From contig CM034398.1 of the NCBI GenBank assembly GCA_019925095.2, forward strand, positions 7,021,001 through 7,085,000: a stretch of DNA of 64,000 nt, given 5' to 3'. Of the stretch, positions 1-12,800 are shown in pieces. This DNA is from Dendrolimus kikuchii (lineage: Eukaryota > Arthropoda > Insecta > Lepidoptera > Lasiocampidae). Each line of letters starts with the position of its first letter. Position 1 is the stretch's first letter. A program made the translations under genes and the position numbers. The notes beneath the pieces are model-generated. The model saw only the letters and a program-made list of their open reading frames with translations. It searched no databases and was not told where the DNA came from.

Positions 1-843
1 CTTGCACACCACTAGCTGCGCGAACGTCGTCTGGCAGGTAGCGTCTTATACCCTATATCCCATATACGATGTTGCAGTGGATGGGGCTTGCAGGACTCAA
101 AAGGCATTGTGCTCGATGTTGCAGGATGCACTGCAGGCTGCAACAATATTCACAGTCCTGCATTACGCGGTGGACTGCTATGCAGTACCATGAACGGGCC
201 TCGTTATTCACTATTAAGCCGCGTACTCATCTACGAGCCGTAACAGTGACCGAGCGGATACAGTAACATGCTCTTGTTGCGAGCGCGTCGCGTGCTGCTC
301 GCCTCGAGCTCGTGAGCCACGTACACACTATGATTTTTGGTTATAGTGACTGAACGGTTACTGCTCGCAGCTGAGTATGCTGTTTTATAAACTTTTTAGT
401 TTCTGCAAATTATTGTAATCTTTATTATACATGAAACATTCCAAATGTCATATTACACACAAACATCGGAGTCAGACAATAAGGTTTTCTGTTGGGATTA
501 ATTACTTAGTGGATATAGATTTTTGTCTAGTTCATCTCTTTGTTTGTCACAGTCACTTTTGTCGGTAACTACTAAGCTTACATGCATAAAATTTAGTAGG
601 AGTATGTAATCTATATATCTCCATATAGTGTTGTAAAGAAATCTCGGCAAGGGAAAGATTTGGTCACCATACACGTAACTGAAGGTTGAATTTTTGGTTA
701 TTTCAGTCGACAGATGGCTTCTTAAGTCATAAAAATTCTCAGACTGTCAGTTCTGAGACAATATCCATTGTGTAGTTTTTAAGATATGGAGTATTCAGGC
801 AATAAATTAATGGACTGTCACTCACTAACCTGATCTATTACAG
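1..843. other. UBE2O: UBE2O intron, left part
   Basis: No exon is recognised here. Bases 1-340 are richer in GC than the rest and contain repeated TTGCAGG/CTGCAG-like words, which suggests an unclassified repeat. Bases 340-843 are ordinary AT-rich intron ending in a good acceptor (TTACAG before 844). The exon that should precede the DGT motif is off the window. Confidence 0.6.
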
Positions 844-3800
844 GATGGAACCATAGAAATGGGAATACCATCAACTCAACTTTACCCAATACACCATTTG
901 GACGGACAAGAGTGCTTCCCTGGCGACTTTGTTGTCAGTGGAGTTGCCAACGTGGAGGAAACGCAACAGGTATATTTTGATTTTGTTTATGTCATACTTA
1001 ATATTATCGTTTTGTTTTCAGATATCATTTTGAGTATTTACTAAATTGTATGAAAAATGTTCTTTTTATATTTCCGGAGTACAGCCGACAAGCTGACGGC
1101 CACCTCGTGGAAAGTGGTTACCATCGCCACGTTCTTAATTAAAAACTAGAAAAATATTGCTTTCAGTTAAAACACAGGGACTACGGCGTGGTCCAGCGCG
1201 TGGACCACCACGGGCGCACTGCCATCGTGCACTGGTATCGCACCTACACCAGCGCCGAAGAGCCCATGTGAGTTTATACAATGTACTATAACAGTGGCTC
1301 TCAAAGTTGACCAGACCATGACCCCACCTAATAAGAACTTCCAATTTCCGAACTCGCCTCTTGGCTGTCATTAAGCAAAAAAGGGCATTATTATACGAGC
1401 CTTTACCGCTACTATATCGTAAGCGATATTTGGACCTAAGTATATTTTTTTTTGCAAAAAGCATTTCAAACTATTATTTTGTTTCAAGAATTTAAGTTTT
1501 CGATTAGACCCTACTGAACCAAAAACTAAAACTTTAATTTTTTTTTGTTTAAAACACCTTTTGCGACAAAAAATATACTTAGATCCAAATTTTGCTTACG
1601 ATAAAATGGCGGTAAAAGCTCGAATATGAAAGAAGGATTATTCATAATTAAAACTACGCTTTAATGGTTTTGAGCGCGGTATTTTATTAAATTTTTGAGA
1701 ATCGTCGAAATAAAAATAAAATAAAACACCGCACTTAAAACCGTTAAAACGTAGTTTTAATTGTATGTACTAGTCACGAAAACTTAAGAAAATAATCAAG
1801 TATTATTCAGATAAAACAGAAAAATTCAGTTCCGTCCCGCTCGTCTCTCGCATGGTAGGTACAACAAATCACACGCAACGCGCTCACCGTTCGTGTGGCC
1901 ACTCGACTTTTGGTTCAGCTGATAAAAGTAACGTTCTACTTTTCAGAGCTCACTCAGTATTAGCCTACAACCTCTAGTTTGGGAAATGCTGTACTATAAC
2001 AACAGCTGCCTAACATACATACATACATAACTTCACGCCAGTTCCCTTGCGGGGTAGGCACGAACAACAGAGCGCCATTTAGGCTTATTATTACACACCT
2101 TACTTGCTTCTTTGACTTTCATAACTCTTAATAAAACTACGTTTTAACGGTTTTAAGCGCGGTAATTTTATTTGATTTTTGGTTTTTCCGACGTTTCATA
2201 ACTCTTGTCATGCACACTCGTTTGATCTTAAGGCTCCTGACAATATGCATATGTACCTCATATACCTCCACAAACTTCTTGCTTCGTAGGAATTTCTTTT
2301 GTCGTGCAGGCTATTCGACTGTAGAACTCCCTCCCCTTAAATAAGACACACTAAATCAATGTCTACATTTCAAAGAAATGATCACTGCACTATTAAATAA
2401 AAATTGTTGCATTAAATAGAATTATTTATTGTTTATATATAGATATATGTAATTTATAATACCTAATTGTATATGTATATCTATATATAAGTATATAGTA
2501 GTTTATTTGTATTTTATTTTTAATGACAGTTGATGATTATGATTATATTATTGTTATTTTAGTTTAGTTCACCACCAAAAATCATATTTTTTTTTTAAAT
2601 CTCTTTAGACACTGGATTACCTGGATGACTCGCTATAAGCGACAAGGCTGCCCATTGTTCTAATGCAAATGTATCCATATTAATTGTCTAGGTTTAAGTT
2701 TATGATGAACAATAAAGAGCTTTCATTCATTCATTACACCCAATAATAAATGGTATGATTGACATACTCATATAGCGCAAGTACAGAAAGATCGTAACAT
2801 TTATTATTACAAAATTCGTAAAATGTCCTCATATAAGTGCTGTTGACGATAGAATCCTATGGATGAACGGCCCACTCGGTGTTGCCTGCAAATAAAATAA
2901 TTAGTAAATTATATAAAAATATAAATTAAATAAGTATATTTAAATACATGTAATAGTAAAATAAGTTAAATTATATAGCACTTTTATACTAGAGTTGCCC
3001 GCGATACGATTTTTTCTCTAGCGCTCAACACCTAATTTTCTAAACTCAAAAACCTTGCTTTCATTCTCCTTTGCACGATTGAACGCTGTGTCCTTTAAAA
3101 GCGCAATAATAATAATAGGTGTTTTGTCTTGTTTCGTAGCCCCCAAATGCTGTACGAGAGCGAGATGAGCGTGTACGATCTGAAGGACCACCCGGACTTC
3201 CAATACAGGCCGGGCACGGTCGTCATCCGCGTAGCCAACTTCACCGGCGAGGACGCCAACTGCACCGCCGGACAGGTACTTATTTTCATAGAACTATACT
3301 AGGTATGACAAACGCCCAGTGAAAAATATAGCCATGGAAAGCTCTGAAGTGTTACATTAGGCCCGCTATACTCAACCTGCGGCCCACCGAGCTCTTGTTA
3401 GTGACGCGCCTGGCGTACTACATAGTTGTATAATATTGTTACGAATTGTGAAATTTGAATTTAAGATGCCGTTGGAATGATCATAAACTTTATTAGAAGT
3501 GCACACATGTCATTTTAATTTCTTACAAACGCAATCAATTATAACAAGTTCAAACTAGAGCAGAAGATCGTAATACATAAAACGCGCATGTCTGTCGATA
3601 TGATATTCCCGTTCTGAATATACATTTAGTAATGCCTCGATCGCAATTGAAACTTAACTAATTCTGTCTTAACGGTCATACGGCTGATCCTACATATTTG
3701 CTAAATAGACATTGGTTCCCCTAACAAGATGCACACAATTCTCAAAGTGGTCATGTTTAATCCGAAACACATGGCTTTTAAGAACATGCAATAGAATTTC

Positions 3801-6800
3801 AGCAACAAAAAGGTTTATGATTTCTTGAACTCGACGGTCACAATACAACAATAGACGATTATTTTTCAATAGTTAGAAAATTATCGCGAACAGTGAAAAC
3901 AATTAAGACAATCATGAAAAGAATTACAAGTAATTTAAATTCCAAGGGGTAATAAAACACGTGTTCGCTCGCAAACGATTTTTATTATCGGTTCACAACA
4001 ATATAATGGATTTTTGCATGAAGGTGATCGACAACTTCCCTTCGGGCCGCGTGAAGGTGTGGTGGGTGGATGGACACACTAGTATGTGCTGGCCCCAAGA
4101 TCTTTATAAGGTGAGTTTTATAATAGTTTCAATATTAAAACACAATTGATACAATCTATAATATTATATTTCTACAAATGTCGTATCTGTACATTGAAGC
4201 TATTTAACAACTGGAATAGACTATTAATACGATGGAGAACAAGATGCATTTTCTTTAGATCTTATGTCCGTTTGTTGGATTGTCTGTTTGTTCGGGATTC
4301 ACGCAAAAACTACTGGGCCGATTTCGATACGGTTTTAGCTGATAGAGAAAAGTCGTGAATTTTTTTTAAATAAAATCAAATCTTGGTCTATATCTACGCT
4401 ACTTTTTAATCTGGGAATCCCACGGGAATGATTTAAAATGGTCAATTGAAAAAAAAAACTAATTCCAATGCGATTTTTTCACTGATTGATTAAAATTTGC
4501 ATTTTATGCAATAAATTGTGTGTATTTTTATCCTGGGAGCGGTTTGTAGTTGTTCAGGTGCATAGAAATTAGATTATTCCTACATTTCATTAAAAGGATA
4601 ACTTACATTCTTTTTTAAATACTGCGATACTTTGTGTTTCGAGGATTTTCTATGTCAAACGTGGACAAGGTCGCCGGTATATCCTAGTCTATAATATAAA
4701 ACATGTGTAAAAGGTTCTAGTTTGCACAATGAATTTAAAAATGAGAGTTTACAAGACTATTCCTGATAAATGATGTCGTTTCCATGGGATAGATGCATAT
4801 AGCGAAAAAGATAGCGTTATATTGGTGCCGCTATTACAATTCACTTTCAATTACATCATTGTCATTGAAACGCGAACGAAGTTTTACTGTTAGATACTAA
4901 TACATAAATAGAATACACGTATTTACTGCGTGAGACGTACATATACAGTCATTATACAGACCGTTCTAGAGGATTTGGTGTTTTTTTTTAAATATTTTAT
5001 AGACATTCATATTTTAAATGAGTGTGATTTTTTTTCCAGCAAACATTGGTGTACAGCTGGTATAATTATCTAATATGTGAGGGCTGATTGTAGTAAGCTC
5101 CTTGTTGATTTGTTTGGATGTTGTTAAATAATGATAAGTAATTATAACAGTATCTATAAGTTTGTATTTATTGATTTGAATTAGGTTATATGTTATTTTT
5201 TCAAATTTTGAGAATCGAAAACCACAATTGATATGATGTCGTTGGAGGTTGTGAAAAGTGCGGTAGAAAGACATCCTGATGATAACCGGGATAGGTAAAT
5301 GATATTCTGACAGAAATAATCAATTTTTATATTAATATGAGCACTAAATTATTAATGATAATATCAGGTCGGCGAATATGACAGTGAGGACGGGGAGTTA
5401 TGGGGCTCTGATGGGTCTGCCTCGGACGATTCGTGGGAGACCCAGAGCTCGCACCACGAGGACCGGGATGTGGACGCCAACGCGACGCCCACCACTCCTC
5501 CGATTGGTGCACACCAGACCACAGGTTGGTGCCTTTCACTCATACATAGCTGGGATACAAGAGGCAGACTCTCACAAAATCAGGCATCAGCTAGTCCCTG
5601 AATTTTTTTTAGTAATTGTAGTGCTGCAAGAAAATAACTGTTGAGAGCTCATTCGAAGTTTATTTTCAAGCGGATACCATCGCCTATAGACATTGGTAAC
5701 ACCGAAGGTGCTACCAATGCGCTGCCGCTCTCTAAAGGGAGGCTTGAACCTGGCCACTAATGCCGGAACACAACTCAAGGTTGCTATGGCGGCATATTTT
5801 AGACCAAGAGTGGTAGCAATCCGGAGGGGCAAATACCCTACAACCTGACAGTTGGTTTTGTCGCCTCTTACGATAGGCGGCCCGGCCACAAGAAATTGTA
5901 TTCTTTTTCCGTTCCTGCATGAAGAAATATTTTCAAATAAATTTTTGCTATAATGTATTATAAGAACACTCCACACACAATTGCTTTTGTTTATCTTGAT
6001 AATTAATTTGCTCCTTTTACACTATTGAAAAAAATTAACAAATCAAAATAATCTGTTTCACAGGTATTAGCTGATAAGCAAATGAGTGAGCAAATTTTCC
6101 TTCCCTTTTTTACCCCCTTACGGGTTGAATTTCTAAAAATGCCAATACACGTGTACATTTATTTCTAACCAGATGCAGGTATATACAGTTTCGTGCTTCT
6201 TGCTTTGAAAGTGACGGGATTTTCATACAAACTTTCATCTCCTTTTTTACCTTCTTAGGGACAAAATTTTTCAAAATCCTTTCTTAGTGCGCACGTACAG
6301 TATAGAAAAAAGCCAGCCGCATATTCATTTTCACGATTCTAGTCCACTGGGACTAGGACCGTGAAACTACTGGGTTTGGGCTGTGGATTGATATGTCAGT
6401 TAATCAGTCAGTCAGTCCGTGAGGTCAAGCAAAATTACTTTTTTTTTATTTTTTTTTATTGCAGGAGTTCAGCAAACAGGCAGACGGCCCACTTGATGGA
6501 AAGCGGTTACCATCGCCTATGGATATTTGCAACACCAAAGGTGCTACAAATGCGCTGCTGCTCTCTTAAAGGAGGCTGGAACCTGGTCACTAATGCCGGA
6601 ACACAACACAAGGTTGTTATGGCGGCATACTCTAGACCAGGGGTGGTCGCCATCCAGTCGAGCAAATACCCTACCACCTTTCTGTGGGCTGTTCAGTCGC
6701 CTCTTACGACAGGCCGCCAGGCCGCAGGAAATTGTATTCTTTCTCCGTTCCTGCACGGATATATATGTATAGATTTTATGTTTAATCATCGCAGTAATTG

Positions 6801-9800
6801 TGAACCCGAGTGGTGAAGACGCGTTGAGCGCGGAGGTGGTCGTGAACCCCGGCGCGAACGCGGTGCCGCGGCTGCTGGAGCCGCGGGTGGCCGCTCACAT
6901 CGAACGCGGCCGCGTCGCCATGCGCCGCCTGGAGGAGATGTTCGCCAAACATCCCAACCTGCAAAGCCAGGAGGTAACCGTAATTACCCAATTTATTAAA
7001 GAAATTAATCTAAAATGGCGGCGCGAATCATGCTCCCTCCCCCCCACTCGTATACCAGGGTCGTCTATACGCATTATCGAATGTAACGTAAGCAAAAAAA
7101 TAATTAGTCTTGGTTTTTTATATATTTATATTTTTAACCCACAACATTAAGAGCTATCTGTGTTCCACTAGAATTTAGATGAATCTATTATTAGCAGGCA
7201 GGCATGCAGTTTTTCAAAGAGGTATCTAAGGTACATAGGTGTAAGTAGACGCCATATAATGTTTTCCGACTTTGGTCACCTATTTAATTGAGAATAGCTT
7301 TGATAGGTATACATGTAATGTCATCAGAATCGGTTCAGCTGTTTTTAACAAGTAATGTTTTCAATCAGTCTAATTGGACGCTTTTGGACCAACTTAAATA
7401 TGGCAACACTATACGTTATTAGGAAATTTTACAATTTAGACCGCTAATGTAGCATAGGGATACATTACTTTTAAAAACTCAGTAAAGTCCTTTTCTAGGT
7501 AAGTACTTACTTTAAAAGTTTTATAAATATTAGATTTAGGTGTTGATCATTATTTAATTCAGCCAAACTCCTAATATTTTGAAGCCATACTATTTCAAAT
7601 AAAAAACGACTCTGAAAACGTTCAGCAGACTGTATTTATATATGCGTAAATGAATACTAGAAAGAAAACTATTTGTAATTGCGAAATGCACTTTATTGGA
7701 GATTATTTTTCTTACGTTGTTAATAATTGCAACTTTTTATAATTTAAAAAATTACAAAGTATAAGCTCTAAAGAGGCCATCGTTAACAGACCCGGTCTTG
7801 TTTTTTGATATTAATAAAAAAAAAATTGACCAGACTTTTTTGCTGACTGTACTGTTCGTCAACTTGATTGAGTTGACAACCATTACAGTTGAATTATAGT
7901 TACAAGCCGTAATTTTAGTTTCGTTTCTTTAGTGAATCGGCTTATATAGGCGGAGGCGATGGATCTCCAACTGCTGTGATCCTGGCAAATAAATAAATAA
8001 ATAATAATAATCGACTACTAGTCACATTGCTGTCATATATACTTGTTATGTAATTCTGCTTTATTCATTCTTGTAATACATAGATCTTAATCGACAGACA
8101 AACACAATGTATATCCTCCAGCTAAGCAAATTATGCTCATGTTACGGGTAATAAATACAGGCCACCCTGAAGCTGATCCCATAGATCCAGATGATAGTAA
8201 ACGACGGAAAGTTCGTTTACGTAATTCACTACGCCAGAACCCGGGATTTTTCATTTCCAGTGAGCTAGACCGGCAAAAATTGGCAAATCAATCACACGGC
8301 CGTCCAATCTTTTAAAACACTTATGCCTATAGGACTCCAAAACTCATAAACTCATTTTAGTAAAAAAAAATGACAACATATGTACTGTTAACAAGTGTTT
8401 TATTTGAGTGACATCTTCACTTCACTTCAGTAATAAAGATATTTAAATGAAGAGGAGTCAAAAATTTGTTCTATTTTTACAGATAATGCGGAAACTACTC
8501 AATCTATATAAAGATTGTAGATTTCTGGATCGTCTTATGGGAACATCTTTCTTCCATGAAATACACTTTTTGGTAAGTGAATTGGAGGTATTAACTTTTA
8601 ATTTATTATGAATTTTTAGTAGCATGAGATTATTTCTAACTTTTCTTCTCTACATATTTTATGCTCGTATTGTGCTATGCCTGCTTAGGCTAGAGCTTGA
8701 GCTCCCACAATAATTCCAGCCGTCAGTGTTGCTCTCATTCTAGAATAAGTGTCAAAAAATACGGGAGTAGTACAGTTTTGGAAAATTATGTATGCTTATG
8801 TGGCTGTTTGAAATCACTTTTTAGAGACCTATTATGTAGATGTATGTATATAAAGGTGCTCTTACACGAGCAATTTTTTGAGCAACTATTGCTTGGCAAT
8901 AGTAATGGAACAATCCGGAGCAATTGCAATAAAATGCGGCAATTGTTTTGGGAATATTGCTTCTAATATAGCTCCATATATTCCATATTTCTTAACGTCG
9001 CTATATGAGTTACGAATATGCAAACGGTTTTGAAATTTTCTTCCTATCTCGTTTGTACGTATAACTACGTTTCGTTTTGGAGAGAGGAACTGACTAGCGG
9101 CGGAGGCGGGGGTTGCCTAATTTTTTAAGTTGCTCCATATTGCATAGTATTGTCTGGCCGTATTTCAGCAACAGCTTGCAACGTGTTGCCATCGCCCTAA
9201 ATTGTGACGTCATAGTTGACGAGAATTGACCAGGATTGAGCAATTTTAGTTGATCGTGTAAGAGCATCTTAAGAAATAAAGGTTAGAGGATAATTAAAAT
9301 TATGTAAATATATTTAAGTTTCAAAAATATGTCTTGAATAATTAATTAATTTATATTTTTACTGTTTTACTGGGCCTTTTTTGTCTGTGATCAGTTAGAC
9401 AACTATAAGTAGATTTGTTGGGTCTGTTCAATGAGATGCAAAGTGTTCCTTCCAGTGAAGACATCCATATACTTCCTAATCAGGCGCTTCGTATTACTTT
9501 GGGTGATGAGTTCGGTCGCAAGTTTGTTGGGATGATGTTTTAACTTTTGTTTATAGTGTTTTGTGCTCATCGATTTCTTCCCATACAGTATTCACTTGCA
9601 GAGGTGAGCATGTATTTCATTATTGTTAACAAACTAAGGCACCCTAGATATTATTCTGAAGATAATTTTCTACATCCACTGCTGTATTGTATGTAATGTT
9701 ATATTTGATGACACTACTCCACAGTTGAAGGCCATATGTCCAGATTAGTTAAGGAAGGGCATTATAAATTAAGGGCATGTTGTTAATCGAGAGTTTGCTA

Positions 9801-12800
9801 TTACGCCCTGGTAGCTAGTGCAATTCTTTACAGCGAATATTTCGCTCTTCTCCTTTAGCTTTGATATGTGGCTGCCATGTCAATGGACTGTCAAGATGTA
9901 TACCGAGATTTTTTACTCTATTTTGGTGAAGAAGTATTACATTCTCTAGTTTTACAGTGTGAGCAATCGACTTTTCAGGAGGTGAACGTGATATGAAGCG
10001 ATTTGATGGCAATGCCTATTGTTTTCCACTTGTGTAACCACTGTGTGACTTGGTCAAAACTTTTTTAAATTTCTATAGCAGTTTTAGGGCCCCTAAGATT
10101 GGCTAGGATAGCAGTGTCGTCAGCAAATGTAGCTGTGGTTATTTACATTCTCAACTTGAGGGTGATCCGCAGTATATAAAACATGGGCCTAATACTGATC
10201 CTTGCGGTACTCCCGCCTTTACCTCAAAGAACTTGTATGTTGCATCAATTTCCCTAACTTGGAATAACCGATTCGCAAGGTTGTATTATAGCAATAAGTA
10301 GTAGCTATGTGGGATATTATCGTTAATTTTGCATAGTAGCCCATAATGCCACACTATCGAAAGCCAGTCTAAAAATACTGAGCATCTCTAATATTCTTTA
10401 TTTTTCAGCTCTCATCTGGTTATATACTCTGTGTAGTGCTCAATTGTAGAGTGTTTTTTTAATTGAGTTTTTGGCGGGAACTGAAAGATGTTGTCCTGTG
10501 CAGTTTTATTTTCTAAAAATGTGTAAAATTACTCTAAAATGAACAATAGTTGTAGGATATTGATAGTTTTTGAGTATTAATTATGTGTTTTGTGAGAAAT
10601 GCGAACTGTAAAGTCAAATGTGGCCTTTTAAGTTGTCACAAGAACTCCGTTGAATGGCACTAGTTGATTACCTACAGTTTAGCTGTGCTACACATAGGCT
10701 TAAGAAAATGAAGAAACTATATTATAAACTAAGATTTGGCTTAAAGGCCTAGCTGCCAAGCCATAAACTTAAATAATAATAATAATAGAGTGTTTTAAAT
10801 GACAACCGAACTGTGCAATTGTCGTTATTCTTCCCTGGTAGTATTAAGTTATCAATGATCCTATAGGTCGGAGCCTTTCGTGGTATGTACTATCTGGTTT
10901 TGTTGTCAGGGTCTGTTGGAGCGCGTCCGCGAGCGCGGCGCGACGACGCCGCGCGCGGGCGAGCGGCGCGTGCACGAGCAGCTCGCGCGGCTCTTCGCGC
11001 ACGAGGAGCAGAGCGGCGAGGCGGTGAACCCGGAGCCCCCTCCCGCCACGCCGCCCCTCGACGCCGCGCCCTCCACCGCCATCATCACCTCCAACGTCAC
11101 CGTCGAACATATGGAGGTAGGACCAATGCCATATATACACTAGCAATGTGGAAACATCTTAAAATAAATTCTAAAATCTGTATCAATATATATTTATTTT
11201 ATTACACATATGTATTACAATTACTTTAGAAACTAATACAATAAAAGAAAACTTAACTTGGTTTTATTATATTCTACCCATATTCCCTTAAGGCTATAAA
11301 TAGAATGGTATGGTATGGCTTAGTAGCCAGGATGAACATTTGTGTCTGATTCCAATGCGATTTTTTCACTAATTGATCTCAAATTGTCTGATGTGAAGAA
11401 TTCTAATCAACTGTAAAGTTTTAAATAAATATATAATATCCATAACAAGTATATCCTAGTTTATTATAAAAACGTAACCATTAGACATTACTGCATATTA
11501 TCTATCCATAACAATACTGTTGTAGTTTAGAAAAAAGAAACCTAAAACTTCGTTACATGCGGAAATACTAAAATTGATTACATATATTTTGTAGGTGGAA
11601 GAAGCCCCTAGAAAACCGTTGCGTCTCAACATTGAATTGGCACAAGCTTCCAGCTCAGAAGCCAACGCGGCCGCACCGGAAAGTGCCAATAGTGAAAACC
11701 GTAAGTATCCAAACCTAACAAAGTAATACTTTACCTATCTAGAACCTTAAGAAGATTTGATATCTTAAAAATTGTTACTAAGCATTGACAAATTGAGATT
11801 GATCTATACTATTATTAATCTGTAAATTATTCAAGCTTGTACAATGCTTTTAAAAAAGGGAAAAAATCAGGAGAGATGATTCGGACCAGGAGATTCTGCT
11901 AATGCAATTTTTAGAAGTCTGTCTCTTAGAGCATCACGAAAAAACTACTAAACGGATTGAAATGAAACTCGACATAGAGCTACCTTATATCCCGGGTTGT
12001 AACTTAGGATACTTTTTATCCCGATAAAAGACATCGTTTCCGAGGAATAGATGAAAATACGAAGAAAATAGCGCTGCGATCGCATCTTTTTTCGAAACTA
12101 CTGAATGTATATGAATGAAACTCGATATAGAGCTGGCTTATAACCCAAGTTAACACTTAAAATACATTTTATCCCGATAAACGACGTCGTTTCCTTAGAA
12201 CAGACGGATTAGCAAAATAGATGGTGCTGCAATCGCGTTTTTCAATTCACTAACAAATACCTATGTTTTCTTAAACAACATGTCATTGTATTACTTCACA
12301 TGAGGTTGGCTTCGACTCGCCTTTATGTTTTGCTGGGCAGTCGTGTAGGCTGTATGGATTTAGTTTTTTTGTTGTTATTATTATACGTAAAAAACCGCGA
12401 AGTGAAATGAAATGAGAATTTATTCTTGCATAAATGTGTTGTATACAGGTGTTATTCCTAGAAATACATGGTTCAGTACATGTTACTAGTTTCAATGGTG
12501 TGCAAGTAAGCAGGATCTTAATCATCATTATTTAAATAATTAGTTCCTATTTATTTTATTAAGTACCTAAATATCTGATTTTTTTTAAATGATTTTTTCA
12601 ATCTGTGTATGTTAATTATTTAATGTCTTTAATTAAAATATTATTATTAATTATGTATTGATATTATGTTTCAAATTTGTCATTAAGGAATTTGTTTGTG
12701 GAATAACATGATTTGTCTATTAATAATTTCTTTAGTCTTAGTTAATTAAATATTAACTAAGACTAAAGACTAACTAATATTATGCAAGTACAATAAAGCT

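Noticed and set aside
1..300. Possible upstream UBE2O exon in the GC-richer left edge
   Set aside because: No frame encodes the residues expected before the DGT motif, and no donor is found in phase.
5587..6816. Open frames of 81-151 codons on both strands
   Set aside because: They run across dispersed family A copies and into UBE2O exon 6795; the same frames recur wherever the repeat occurs.
10844..11229. Several long frames on both strands around 10.9-11.2 kb
   Set aside because: Only the + frame with good splice sites fits UBE2O phase; the others are GC-rich shadows of that exon.
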